Source: Microbacterium sp. SL75 (GTDB taxonomy: Bacteria; Actinomycetota; Actinomycetes; Actinomycetales; Microbacteriaceae). Taken from it: a DNA stretch of 64,000 bases. The notes below the pieces were generated by a model. It had not been told where the DNA came from. It made no database searches and worked only from the letters and a program-made list of their open reading frames with translations. Each line of letters starts with the position of its first letter. Positions within the stretch are counted from its first letter, which is position 1. Positions 33,732 through 41,939 of the stretch are shown in pieces. Location: assembly GCF_026625865.1 (NCBI RefSeq), contig NZ_CP113067.1:2170001-2234000 (forward strand), in the 5' to 3' direction. The position numbers and the translations under genes are program-made.

Positions 33732-34489
33732 ACATCCCCGTCGACTTCCGGTGGCTCGAGGCGACGGCCCTCGCGATCGTGCGCATCACGGCGTTCCTGG
33801 TGATCGCGCCGCCCTTCAGCCACGGCTCGATCCCCATGCGGGTGCGCGCGATGCTCGGGGTGGGACTCGGGCTGGCGGTGTCGCCCGTGGTCGTTCCGGG
33901 ATACCAGCGTCTGGACACCGCAGGGTTCCTGTTCGCGGCCGCGGGCCAGGTGCTCGTCGGGGCGTTGCTCGGTTTTCTCGTGCTGGTGCTCTTCAGCGCC
34001 GTTCAGGGCGCGGGCTTCCTGGTCGACACCTTCGGCGGTTTTCAACTCGCCCAGGCCTACGACCCGGGCATGAACGTCAACGGCGCCCAGTTCACGCGTC
34101 TGTTCCAGATGACCGCCATCCTGCTGCTGTTCGCGTCGGACGCGTACCAGCTCGTGCTGGGCGGCCTGTTCCGCTCGTTCGACGCGGTCTCGGTCGCGGG
34201 GGCGCTGGACCTGTCGCGCCCCGCCGAGGTGCTGACCTCCGCGGTGGGGCAGATGCTGCTCAGCGCGGTGCAGATCGCAGGTCCGCTTCTGATCGTGCTG
34301 TTCTTGGCCGACGTCGGGCTCGGTCTCGTCTCGCGCGTGGCCCCCGCCCTCAACGCCTTCGCGCTGGGCTTTCCCATCAAGATCGCACTCACCTTCCTGC
34401 TGGTGGGCTTCGTCTTCGCCGCCCTGCCCTCGATCGTCTCCGCGATCGCGGACGAGGCCGCCCGACTCGTGATCGGGGTCACCCGATGA
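33728..34489 (+). CDS. fliR: Flagellar export-gate protein FliR
   Basis: 253 aa, about six helices. Visible family segments are PPFSHGSIPMRVRAMLGVGL, FLVDTFGGFQLAQAYDPGM and LALDLFLADVGLGLVSRVAP-like (LIVLFLADVGLGLVSRVAPA). It completes the FliPQR channel complex. Overlaps flhB by 4 nt. Confidence 0.94.
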   Translation: MNIPVDFRWLEATALAIVRITAFLVIAPPFSHGSIPMRVRAMLGVGLGLAVSPVVVPGYQRLDTAGFLFAAAGQVLVGALLGFLVLVLFSAVQGAGFLVDTFGGFQLAQAYDPGMNVNGAQFTRLFQMTAILLLFASDAYQLVLGGLFRSFDAVSVAGALDLSRPAEVLTSAVGQMLLSAVQIAGPLLIVLFLADVGLGLVSRVAPALNAFALGFPIKIALTFLLVGFVFAALPSIVSAIADEAARLVIGVTR

Positions 34490-35589
34490 GCGGGACGGAT
34501 GCCGGGGAGCGCACCGAGAAAGCGACTCCGGAGCGACTGAAGAAGGCGATCGCGAAGGGGCGCATCGGGCGCAGCCAGGACTTCACGGCGTGGGTGGGGA
34601 TCGGCGCTGCCGGCGTGATGATGCCCGCGACGCTGTCCTCGGCCTCGGCGGTGCTCACGGAGCAGACGCTGCGGGTGGGGGCGGTGGCGAAGGACCCGTC
34701 GGTGGGCGCCGTCGTCGAGTCGCTGGGCGGCGCGATCGCCTCGGTCGGTCAGGTGCTCCTGCCGCTTCTGATCGTGGTGCTGGGGGCCACGACCCTCACG
34801 GCGATCGCGCAGGGCGGCATCCATCTGCGGGGCATTCCCGCGCGGGTCGAGCAGTTCGACGTGGTCGCGGGGCTCAGGCGGACCGTCGGCGTCGCGGCCC
34901 TCTGGGAGGGGATCAAGGCGCTGCTGAAGACCGCGGCGATCGCAGCGGCGCTGTGGAGCGTGGTCGCCGGACTCGTGCCGATCCTCATGGGGAGCGGTCG
35001 TCACCGCATCGCGTGGCTGCTCGAGGTGGCGGGTCAGGCCGTGGCGACGCTGCTGCAGGTGGCCGTGGTCGTGGGCCTGCTCCTGGCGGCGATCGACGTC
35101 TTCGTGGTGATCTCGCGCAACCGCAAGCACACCCGCATGACCAAGCAGGAAGCGCGCGACGAGCACAAGAAGAGCGAGGGCGACCCGCTCATCCGCTCGC
35201 AACGTCGAGCGCGTCAGCTCGCGGTGAGTCGCAACCGCATGATCGCCGCGGTGGCCGACAGTGACGTGGTGCTCGTGAACCCGACGCATGTCGCCGTCGC
35301 CCTCCGCTACGAGCCGGGGACATCGGCTCCGCGCGTCGTCGCCAAGGGCGCCGGCGTGATCGCCCAGAAGATCCGCGAGCGCGCCCAGGAGGCCGCCGTG
35401 CCGCTGGTGCGCGACGTCCCGCTCGCGCGAGCTCTGCACGCGAGCGTGGAGATCGGTCGCGAGATCCCCGAAGAGCTGTACACCGCCGTGGCGCAGGTCC
35501 TCGCCTTCGTCCAACACCTGAAGACGAGGGGCTCGCGCAAGGGGACGTTCGAGATGCCCCCGGCCGCCCTGACCGGACGCGGCCTGTAG
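34486..35589 (+). CDS. flhB: Flagellar export switch protein FlhB
   Basis: 367 aa. N-terminal ERTEKATPERLKKAIAKGRI is canonical; four membrane helices follow; the cytoplasmic domain contains the autocleavage site NPTH at residues 265-268 (VLVNPTHVAVALRY). FlhB cleaves itself and, with FliK, switches export from rod/hook to filament proteins. All key residues are present. Confidence 0.96.
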   Translation: MSGTDAGERTEKATPERLKKAIAKGRIGRSQDFTAWVGIGAAGVMMPATLSSASAVLTEQTLRVGAVAKDPSVGAVVESLGGAIASVGQVLLPLLIVVLGATTLTAIAQGGIHLRGIPARVEQFDVVAGLRRTVGVAALWEGIKALLKTAAIAAALWSVVAGLVPILMGSGRHRIAWLLEVAGQAVATLLQVAVVVGLLLAAIDVFVVISRNRKHTRMTKQEARDEHKKSEGDPLIRSQRRARQLAVSRNRMIAAVADSDVVLVNPTHVAVALRYEPGTSAPRVVAKGAGVIAQKIRERAQEAAVPLVRDVPLARALHASVEIGREIPEELYTAVAQVLAFVQHLKTRGSRKGTFEMPPAALTGRGL

Positions 35590-35625
35590 CCGCCCGAGAA
35601 CCATGACACGAAGGAATGGCACCGC

Positions 35626-37689
35626 ATGATCGGTCAACTGCTGTCGAAGGGCGCCGTCCCGGTCGGCGTGGTGGGAATCATCCTGCTGCTCATCGTCCCC
35701 ATCCCGGTGGGGCTGCTCGACCTGCTCATCGTGACCAACATCGCCTTCGCGCTGCTGATCCTGCTCACGGCGATGTTCGTGAAGAAGCCGCTCGATTTCT
35801 CGGTCTTCCCGAGCCTCCTGCTGGTCGCGACGCTGTTCCGGCTCGGCCTGAACGTCGCCTCGACGCGCCTCGTGCTCAGCGAGGCGCACGCGGGACAGGT
35901 CATCCAGGCCTTCGGGCAGATCACGATCAGCGGTTCGCTGGTGATCGGCTTCGTCATCTTCCTGATCCTCGCCGTGATCCAGTTCGTCGTGGTCACAAAG
36001 GGCGCCGAGCGCGTCGCCGAGGTGGGCGCCCGCTTCACCCTGGATGCGATGCCGGGCAAGCAGATGGCCATCGACGCCGACCTCAACGCCGGACTCATCA
36101 CCGACGAGCAGGCCCGAGCGCGCCGCGCCGAGGTGGCGGCGGAAGCCGACTTCTACGGGGCGATGGACGGCGCCAGCAAGTTCGTCAAGGGCGACGCCAT
36201 CGCCGGCATCGTCATCCTCGTCATCAACTTCGTGGGCGGCATCATCATCGGGATGACCATGCACGGCATGGCCATCGACAAGGCCCTCGAGACCTACAGC
36301 CTCCTCACCATCGGAGACGGGTTGGTCACCCAGATCCCCGCCCTGCTCATGGCGGTGTCCACGGGCATGATCGTCACGCGCGAGAACGCCGAGGCCGAGC
36401 TCGGCCGCGCGGCCGGGCGCCAGCTCCTGCAGTCGCGCACCGCCCTTCTGATCACGGCGATGGCGGCCATCGGGATGGGCCTGATCCCGGGCATGCCCTT
36501 CCTCGCGTTCCTGGCGATCGGCGCCGTACTGCTGTTCGCGGCTTCGCGGGTCAAGGCGAACACCGACCGCGCGGCCGCCGACGTGGCCGACGCCGAGGCA
36601 CGCGAACGGGCGGAGGCCGCCTCCGCCGAGGGCCCCGACGACCTCATGGACACCATGCGCGTTCACGCCCTGGAGATCTCCCTCTCCCCGGATATCGTCG
36701 ACCTGGCCGCCGGCGGCGCGGGAGACCTGCTGTCCCGGGTGAAGTCGCTGCGGCGAAAGGTGGCCCTCGAGCTGGGAACGCTCATGCCGCCGGTGCGCAC
36801 CCGCGACAACGTGGGGCTTCCCGCCGAGACCTACGCGATCCTGGTGGCCGGCATCGAGGTGGGCCGCGGCGTCGTTCCCCGCGGGCATGTGCTCGCAATC
36901 GGCGCGGGGCTGGAGCACCTGCCGGGCACCGCCGTGGTCGACCCGGTCTTCGGCCTCGACGGAAGATGGGTGCCGACCGAGATGTCGCACGCCGCCGACA
37001 TGGCGGGGGCCACCGTCATCGACAGGGCCAGTGTCATCATCACGCACCTGTCCGACATCGTCCACGCGCATGCGCACCGCCTGCTCTCCCTGGAAGACGT
37101 CCGCCTGCTCACCGACCATCTCAAGCAGACCCAGCCGAGCGTCGTGGAGGAGCTGACCCCCGCGCTGCTCCCGCTGGCTCTCATCCAGCGCGTCCTGGCC
37201 AGCCTCCTCGCCGAGCGGGTCTCGATCAACGACCTCGGCCGCATCTACGAAGCGCTCGCCCTGCGCGCGAAGTCGACCACGGAGGTGCCCGCTCTCGTCG
37301 AGGCCGCGCGCAGCGCTCTCGGGCCCGCGATCTCCGCGCGTTTCGCCCAGGACGGGCGTCTGCGCGTGGTGATGTTCGACACGCTCCTCGAGCAGCAGAT
37401 GCTCGAGGGGCTCCGGCACGTGGAGGGTCGCGCGCAGATCGTGCTCGACGCCGACCAGACGATGCAGCTGATCGAGGGCGTCCGCCGCGCGGTGGCCGCC
37501 GTCGAACCCGTGGGCGGCGAACCGGTGCTCGTGTGCGCCCCGTCACTGCGCCAGGGCGTGCGGTCGCTCGTGGCCGGACAGGTGGCGGGCATGCCGATCC
37601 TGTCCTACGACGAAGCGGCCGCGGGCGGTTTCGCCACCGACGTCGTGGGCGTCGTCCGCTCCGAGCAGATCGCCCTCCCGGCGTCGTAG
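35626..37689 (+). CDS. flhA: Flagellar export-gate protein FlhA
   Basis: 687 aa, normal length. Eight helices in the first half, the FHIPEP-type loop around FRLGLNVASTRLVLSEAHAG and GARFTLDAMPGKQMAIDADL, and a large cytoplasmic domain from about residue 330 that docks chaperone-cargo complexes. GAAAGG-type Shine-Dalgarno AAGGAA precedes the ATG. It ends the fliP operon; csrA starts 93 bp later. Confidence 0.96.
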   Translation: MIGQLLSKGAVPVGVVGIILLLIVPIPVGLLDLLIVTNIAFALLILLTAMFVKKPLDFSVFPSLLLVATLFRLGLNVASTRLVLSEAHAGQVIQAFGQITISGSLVIGFVIFLILAVIQFVVVTKGAERVAEVGARFTLDAMPGKQMAIDADLNAGLITDEQARARRAEVAAEADFYGAMDGASKFVKGDAIAGIVILVINFVGGIIIGMTMHGMAIDKALETYSLLTIGDGLVTQIPALLMAVSTGMIVTRENAEAELGRAAGRQLLQSRTALLITAMAAIGMGLIPGMPFLAFLAIGAVLLFAASRVKANTDRAAADVADAEARERAEAASAEGPDDLMDTMRVHALEISLSPDIVDLAAGGAGDLLSRVKSLRRKVALELGTLMPPVRTRDNVGLPAETYAILVAGIEVGRGVVPRGHVLAIGAGLEHLPGTAVVDPVFGLDGRWVPTEMSHAADMAGATVIDRASVIITHLSDIVHAHAHRLLSLEDVRLLTDHLKQTQPSVVEELTPALLPLALIQRVLASLLAERVSINDLGRIYEALALRAKSTTEVPALVEAARSALGPAISARFAQDGRLRVVMFDTLLEQQMLEGLRHVEGRAQIVLDADQTMQLIEGVRRAVAAVEPVGGEPVLVCAPSLRQGVRSLVAGQVAGMPILSYDEAAAGGFATDVVGVVRSEQIALPAS

Positions 37690-37703
37690 GGGAGTCGAGA
37701 ACG

Positions 37704-37724
37704 CTCGTAACCGAGAAGAAAAGG
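37704..37724 (+). promoter_or_regulatory. Flagellar upper-tier motif, copy A (ahead of csrA)
   Basis: CTCGTAACCGAGAAGAAAAG begins the block; it matches YTYRTAAMCGWGNANAAR. It lies 58 bp ahead of the csrA start, between flhA and the csrA leader. The eight bases CGTAACCG are shared with copy B ahead of the HU-like gene. Confidence 0.48.
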
Positions 37725-37758
37725 TAGTCTGGCGGGGGACGGCGCCGCGGGCGCCTCA

Positions 37759-37770
37759 GCCACGGAAGGC
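37759..37770 (+). promoter_or_regulatory. Predicted CsrA-binding hairpin in the csrA leader (autoregulation)
   Basis: GCC (37759-37761), loop ACGGAA, GGC (37768-37770), 12 nt ahead of the csrA ATG and adjoining the AAGGCGG Shine-Dalgarno. The loop has the A-N-G-G-A core of known CsrA targets, so feedback repression of csrA [11 protein letters not shown] is plausible. Confidence 0.52.
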
Positions 37771-37782
37771 GGCCACACGCAC

Positions 37783-38040
37783 ATGCTCGTACTCACCCGA
37801 CGCCCCGGTGAAAGCATCATGATCGGCGACGACGTGACGGTGACGGTGCTCGGGGTGACGGCGACCGGCGTGCGCATCGGCATCGACGCTCCCCGCGACA
37901 CCCGCATCCACCGCAGCGAGATCGTCGTGGCGGTCTCGAACGAGAATCAGGATGCCATCTCGGCGTCGCGATCCGCGGACGCCGAGACCAACCTGCTCGA
38001 CGCCCTGCGCGGGGGAGCGCGCGCCGGGGCATCGGACTGA
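37783..38040 (+). CDS. csrA: Carbon storage regulator CsrA (RNA-binding [13 protein letters not shown] repressor)
   Basis: 85 aa. The core [20 protein letters not shown] and [19 protein letters not shown] keeps the RNA-contact residues of CsrA (Leu4, Arg6, Arg7, and the RxEI/V segment). The last 30 residues form a polar extension beyond the usual 60-75 aa. In Bacillus subtilis CsrA represses hag and is held by FliW; both genes occur here in the same cluster, with candidate targets ahead of fliC, flgB, fliH, fliP and csrA itself. Confidence 0.95.
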   Translation: MLVLTRRPGESIMIGDDVTVTVLGVTATGVRIGIDAPRDTRIHRSEIVVAVSNENQDAISASRSADAETNLLDALRGGARAGASD

Positions 38041-38042
38041 CG

Positions 38043-38073
38043 GGTTACTCGCGCGTCGCCGCGTCGCGATAGT
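38043..38073 (+). promoter_or_regulatory. Predicted sigma-28 promoter of the flgN operon
   Basis: GGTTAC at 38043-38048 and GTCGCGATAGT at 38063-38073, gap 14 nt, 3 bp after the csrA stop. No ACGGA hairpin follows. Confidence 0.76.
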
Positions 38074-38128
38074 CGGTCCCGTGGTGGGCGCACCCGCCCC
38101 GCCACTCGACCCGAACGAGGTGACTCAC

Positions 38129-38611
38129 GTGTCCGCTACCGACCTGAGCATGCAGCTGCTGCGTCAGCGCGAGGTGCTCGAGCTCATGCTGTTCAAGCTC
38201 GAAGAACTCGAGTTGCTCCTGTCGACGGGGAGGACGCGCTGGATCCAGCACGCCACCGTCGAGGTCGACCGCGTGGCCAAGGCCCTCACAGCGGGCACCA
38301 TCGAGCGTGACGCCCTCTTCGTCGATGTCGCCGCCGAATGGGGCGTCCCCGAGGCGACCTCGTTGCGCGAGCTCGTCGACGTCGCCCCCACCGATGCATG
38401 GCGCGAGGTGCTCGGATCACACCACGACGCCCTGTCGGGTCTCGCCGCGGAGATCGCGGAGAAGAAGGGCTCGGTCAACCAGCACCTGCGCACGGCCCTG
38501 CGGGTCACGCAAGAGACCATCGCGGGCCTCGGCGAACCCACGGGCGAGTACGCGGCGAGCGGATCGCGCGTCGCGGGCGCCGGGTCCCGACTGCTCGACG
38601 TGCAGGTGTAG
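38129..38611 (+). CDS. flgN: Flagellar export chaperone FlgN
   Basis: 160 aa from GTG at 38129 (a GTG nine bases upstream is in frame and possible). Helical protein with LSMQLLRQREVLELMLFKLEELELLLSTGR at the N-terminus, the FlgN-type start, and a Ser/Gly-rich tail. It escorts the hook-junction proteins FlgK and FlgL encoded directly downstream, a standard neighbour set. Confidence 0.85.
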   Translation: MSATDLSMQLLRQREVLELMLFKLEELELLLSTGRTRWIQHATVEVDRVAKALTAGTIERDALFVDVAAEWGVPEATSLRELVDVAPTDAWREVLGSHHDALSGLAAEIAEKKGSVNQHLRTALRVTQETIAGLGEPTGEYAASGSRVAGAGSRLLDVQV

Positions 38612-38614
38612 ACG

Positions 38615-40021
38615 ATGTCGACCTTCGCAGGACTCAACGTGGCCGCTTCCGCTCTCGCCGCCGCGCGAGCCGGGATGACCGTCACCGGGCAGAACATCGC
38701 CAACGAGACCACCCCGGGCTACACCCGTCAGCGCCTCGAGCAGTCGTCGGTGAGCGCTCCCGGCACGGCGGGGCTGTGGTCGACGGGACTCTCCGTCGGA
38801 GACGGTGTCTCCGTGCAGGGCATCGCCCGCCTCGGCGACGAGGTGCTCGACGCGCGCGTCCGCGATGCCCTCTCGGCATCCGGATTCTGGTCGGCGCGGT
38901 CCTCGGCGGCGCAGAAAGCCGAAGCCGCGATGGCGGAGCCGACGAAAGACGGCCTGGCCGCCAACCTGAACCGCTTCTGGTCCGGGTGGTCCGACCTCGC
39001 CAACACCCCCGAGCCGGCGGCCGCTCAGGTCGTCCTCACCAACGCCCGCGTGCTCGCCGGCCAGATCGCGGCCGGCTACGACGCCGCCGTCGGGCAGTGG
39101 TCCGACCTGCGCGCGCAGATGGATCGCGATGTCGCGGTCGTCAACGTCGCCGCGACCCAGGTCGCCACGCTGAACGGACAGATCCGTTCGGCCCTGCAGT
39201 CTGGACGCGGCGCGAACGAGCTCATCGACCAACGAAACGTCCTCGCCCAGCAGTTGTCCACGACCGTCGGGGCGACGGGTCGCGTCGAAGACGACGGCAC
39301 TCTGACCCTGCGGGTCGATGGCAACGCCCTGGTCAGCGGCGACTCGAGTCGCACCCTGCAGATCGAGGGGCCGCGTGCTCTCGCCGATGCCGGGGGGCTC
39401 ACTCTCTCCTGGTCGGATCGGCCGGGGGTGCCCGTCGCGGTCACCGGCGGATCCCTGGGAGGGGCGATCGGCGTCCTCGCACCGGCCTCCGACGGGGGCA
39501 CCCTCGCGCGTGTGGCCGACGCCTACAACGCCACGGCCACCGCGCTCGCGCAGGCGGTCAACGAGATCCACCGGTCGGGGCAGACGTCGACGGGCGCCGC
39601 CGGGGGAGACTTCTTCGCGCTCGCGGCGGACGGGCCCGCAGCCCTCGGATTGTCCGTGGTGCCCACCTCGCTCGACCAGCTGGCCTTGGCCGCGCCCGGC
39701 GCGGGGGCTCTCGACACCTCCGTGGCCGACCGCATCTCGACCCTCGCCACAGCAGCGACGGGCCCCAGCAAGGGGTGGGCGAGCTTCGTGACCGGGTTCG
39801 GAGTCGCCGTCGCCGGCGATGTCCAGCGCGCCGACACGGCCGACCGCAGCGCGATCGCCGCCGTCTCGGGTCAGCAGTCCCACGCTTCGGTCGACGGAGA
39901 CGAAGAGACCATCAGCCTCCTCACTTATCAGACGGCCTACCAGGCGGCGGCGCGCGTGCTCACCGCCGTCGACGAGGCCCTCGACATCCTCATCAACCGC
40001 GTCGGCCTGGTCGGCCGCTGA
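38615..40021 (+). CDS. flgK: Flagellar hook-filament junction protein FlgK
   Basis: 468 aa. N-terminus FAGLNVAASALAAARAGMTV and TGQNIANETTPGYTRQRLEQ, typical of HAP1; C-terminal helix LTYQTAYQAAARVLTAVDEA and LDILINRVGLVGR. The middle part is Ala/Thr-rich. It joins hook and filament and is exported with FlgN. The 13 bases between flgK and flgL hold a weak Shine-Dalgarno GGGAG. Confidence 0.95.
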   Translation: MSTFAGLNVAASALAAARAGMTVTGQNIANETTPGYTRQRLEQSSVSAPGTAGLWSTGLSVGDGVSVQGIARLGDEVLDARVRDALSASGFWSARSSAAQKAEAAMAEPTKDGLAANLNRFWSGWSDLANTPEPAAAQVVLTNARVLAGQIAAGYDAAVGQWSDLRAQMDRDVAVVNVAATQVATLNGQIRSALQSGRGANELIDQRNVLAQQLSTTVGATGRVEDDGTLTLRVDGNALVSGDSSRTLQIEGPRALADAGGLTLSWSDRPGVPVAVTGGSLGGAIGVLAPASDGGTLARVADAYNATATALAQAVNEIHRSGQTSTGAAGGDFFALAADGPAALGLSVVPTSLDQLALAAPGAGALDTSVADRISTLATAATGPSKGWASFVTGFGVAVAGDVQRADTADRSAIAAVSGQQSHASVDGDEETISLLTYQTAYQAAARVLTAVDEALDILINRVGLVGR

Positions 40022-40034
40022 TCCGGGAGTCATC

Positions 40035-40922
40035 GTGATCGGACGAATCACCAGCAGCACCGTCAATCAGCAGGCTCTGCGCACGCTCCAGGCGGGCCTG
40101 GCCGACCGTGCGCGTCTGCAGGACCAGGCGACCTCGCAACTCGCCATCCGCGCACCCAGCGACGACCCGACCGTCGCCGCCGCCATCCTCGGCGTGCACG
40201 GGGAGCAGTCGCGCGCGTCCCAGTACGCCCGCAACATCAGCGACGCGCTGACGTGGGTCACCACGGCCGACACGGCACTGGGCGCCAGCATCGACCTGCT
40301 CAACCGCGCGCGCGATCTCACCGCCCAGGGAGCCAACTCCGGGGCGCTCAGCCCTGCCGCGCGCGACTCGATCGCGGCCGAACTCGAGAGCGTGAGCCTC
40401 GAGCTCCTCTCTCACGCCAACACCACCGTGCTCGGTCGCACCGTGTTCGCCGGCACCGACGACAGCGGTCGCGCCTTCGATCCCGCGACCTTCGCCTTCA
40501 CCGGCGTGCCGGGGGCGGCGGTCGATCGCCGCATCTCGGAGAACGAGAGGGTGCGCGTCGACCTCGATGGTGCGGACGCGTTCGGGGTGGGCGGGGCCAG
40601 CGTCTTCGCCACCCTCCAGAAGGTCGCCGCGGACCTGCGGGCGGGAACGGACGTGGGCTCGCGCCTCACCGAGGTGGACGCCCACCTGAAGCAGCTGGTC
40701 ACCGCACGGGGAGTCGCGGGCGCGCGCCAGGCGCAGATCGAGCGCGCGCAGGCCACGAACGCGAGCGTCGGCGTGGACATCGAGGCGCGTCGCGCCGAGG
40801 TCGAGAACGTCGACACCCTGGAGGTCTACATCAAGCTGAAGTCCGCCGAGCTCGTGTATCAGTCCGCCCTGCAGGTCACCGCCAAGACCCTGCAGACCAC
40901 TCTCCTGGAGTTCGTGAGATGA
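40035..40922 (+). CDS. flgL: Flagellar hook-filament junction protein FlgL
   Basis: 295 aa from GTG at 40035. Flagellin-like N-terminus IGRITSSTVNQQALRTLQAG with SQLAIRAPSDDPTVAAAILG, and C-terminal KSAELVYQSALQVTAKTLQT. It forms the second junction ring under the filament. Overlaps fliW by 4 nt. Confidence 0.93.
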   Translation: MIGRITSSTVNQQALRTLQAGLADRARLQDQATSQLAIRAPSDDPTVAAAILGVHGEQSRASQYARNISDALTWVTTADTALGASIDLLNRARDLTAQGANSGALSPAARDSIAAELESVSLELLSHANTTVLGRTVFAGTDDSGRAFDPATFAFTGVPGAAVDRRISENERVRVDLDGADAFGVGGASVFATLQKVAADLRAGTDVGSRLTEVDAHLKQLVTARGVAGARQAQIERAQATNASVGVDIEARRAEVENVDTLEVYIKLKSAELVYQSALQVTAKTLQTTLLEFVR

Positions 40923-41308
40923 CGACCGCCCTGCCCCTGTCGAGCGTGGACGTCGAGTTCGCGAAGTCGCTTCCCGGTCTCGCGCCGCGGACGTCCTTCC
41001 TCCTGGAACCGATCGAGGGAGCCGAGGGCCTGTACGCCCTTCGCTCCACGACCGACGACGTGCGTCTTTTCCTGCTCGACCCCGCAAGCGGCGGTCTGTC
41101 CTACGATCCTCCCCTCGCCGCGGCAGCGCTCGTCGACATCGGCGCGGCGGCCGACGAGGTGCGGATGTTCGTCGTCGCGAACCCCGGGGAGGACGGCGTC
41201 TTCGTCAACCTGCGGGCACCGATCCTCGTCAATGCACGGACGGGGGCGGCCGCGCAGGTCATCTTCGACGACACGGTGTATCCGATCCGTGCTCGTCTGA
41301 CCGCGTGA
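40919..41308 (+). CDS. fliW: Flagellar assembly factor FliW (CsrA antagonist)
   Basis: 129 aa, slightly short for FliW. Segments FLLEPIEGAEGLYALRSTTD, VRLFLLDPASGGL and MFVVANPGEDGVFVNLRAPILVN (read in two parts) match the FliW beta-barrel. FliW binds CsrA and, alternatively, flagellin, so [11 protein letters not shown] of fliC follows filament export. It closes the flagellar block and sits in the same operon as flgL. Confidence 0.92.
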   Translation: MTTALPLSSVDVEFAKSLPGLAPRTSFLLEPIEGAEGLYALRSTTDDVRLFLLDPASGGLSYDPPLAAAALVDIGAAADEVRMFVVANPGEDGVFVNLRAPILVNARTGAAAQVIFDDTVYPIRARLTA

Positions 41309-41310
41309 AT

Positions 41311-41354
41311 CGACGAGCAGGGAGCGAGCCGAGTAACACGACGCTCCCACGTCG
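41311..41354 (+). terminator. Terminator at the end of the flagellar block
   Basis: Outer arms CGACG (41311-41315) and CGTCG (41350-41354), inner arms GGGAGCG (41320-41326) and CGCTCCC (41342-41348), with a 15-nt loop. Directly after the fliW stop. Confidence 0.6.
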
Positions 41355-41575
41355 ACGAAGCGAGTAGGATCGACGCGAATACGAGCAGAAACGACGATTC
41401 GCCCCCGCGACCCGAAACGCGGTGGCGTCGCCCGTCCGGCGGCCGGAGCTTCACCGCACCCGTCTGCCCACCCCGGTTTCGTCTACCCGAACGACGATGC
41501 CGATGACGTGCGCGTCGCGACCGGCGAGGCAACCCCCTCTGCCCGCGACGTTGTCGACGCATACGTTCGTAACCG

Positions 41576-41596
41576 AGCACAAGAGCAGGGGATGGT
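41576..41596 (+). promoter_or_regulatory. Flagellar upper-tier motif, copy B (ahead of HU-like gene)
   Basis: TTCGTAACCGAGCACAAGAG begins the block; it matches YTYRTAAMCGWGNANAAR. It ends 5 nt before the HU-like start, merging into a GCAGGGGA Shine-Dalgarno area, much as copy C does ahead of the sigma-28 gene. The HU-like gene may therefore share control with fliA and csrA. Confidence 0.48.
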
Positions 41597-41601
41597 GAGC
41601 A

Positions 41602-41934
41602 ATGCCCGTCATGAGAACCGATGAGCCCAAGGTGAGCAAGCGAGAATTCATCCAGCGCGTGTCCCACCGCGCCGGATTGTCTCCGAAGGTCACGCAGTTG
41701 GCGTACGAAGCGATCTTCGGGGAGATTCTCGATCTGGTGAATGCCGGCAACCGCGTCACGTTGACGGGTTTCGGCAAGTTCTACGCGCAGTCGCACAAGG
41801 GACACAATGTCGTGCTGAACATTCGCGACAATCCCGAGAGCCGGGGCCGGGTCGAGGACTACAGCGTGTTGAAGTTCTCCGCGACCCGCGAGGTCAACAA
41901 GAGGGTCACGCAGCCCCGCGACCTCGACGACTGA
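41602..41934 (+). CDS. HU/IHF-like DNA-binding protein
   Basis: 110 aa. KREFIQRVSHRAGLSPKVTQ and GNRVTLTGFGKFYAQSHKGH follow the HU pattern (helical N-half, GFG turn), but the beta-arm, normally with an RNP intercalation motif, reads HNVVLNIRDNPESRGRVEDY, so arm chemistry differs from HU. The main chromosomal HU of actinobacteria is typically Lys-rich and longer at the C-terminus, so this is a divergent paralog, of the sort also met in phages. It lies between fliW and the AAA gene. Confidence 0.82.
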   Translation: MPVMRTDEPKVSKREFIQRVSHRAGLSPKVTQLAYEAIFGEILDLVNAGNRVTLTGFGKFYAQSHKGHNVVLNIRDNPESRGRVEDYSVLKFSATREVNKRVTQPRDLDD

Positions 41935-41939
41935 GGGAC

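Noticed and set aside
34057..37419. A 1,120-codon antisense frame over flhB and flhA
   Set aside because: The sequence is an Asp/Arg/His-rich mirror of flhB and flhA with no recognisable protein; a codon-bias shadow.
15017..41308. tRNA genes or an integrase marking the flagellar block as a genomic island
   Set aside because: No tRNA-like cloverleaf, integrase or direct repeat was seen at either border; gene order is that of a vertically kept cluster.
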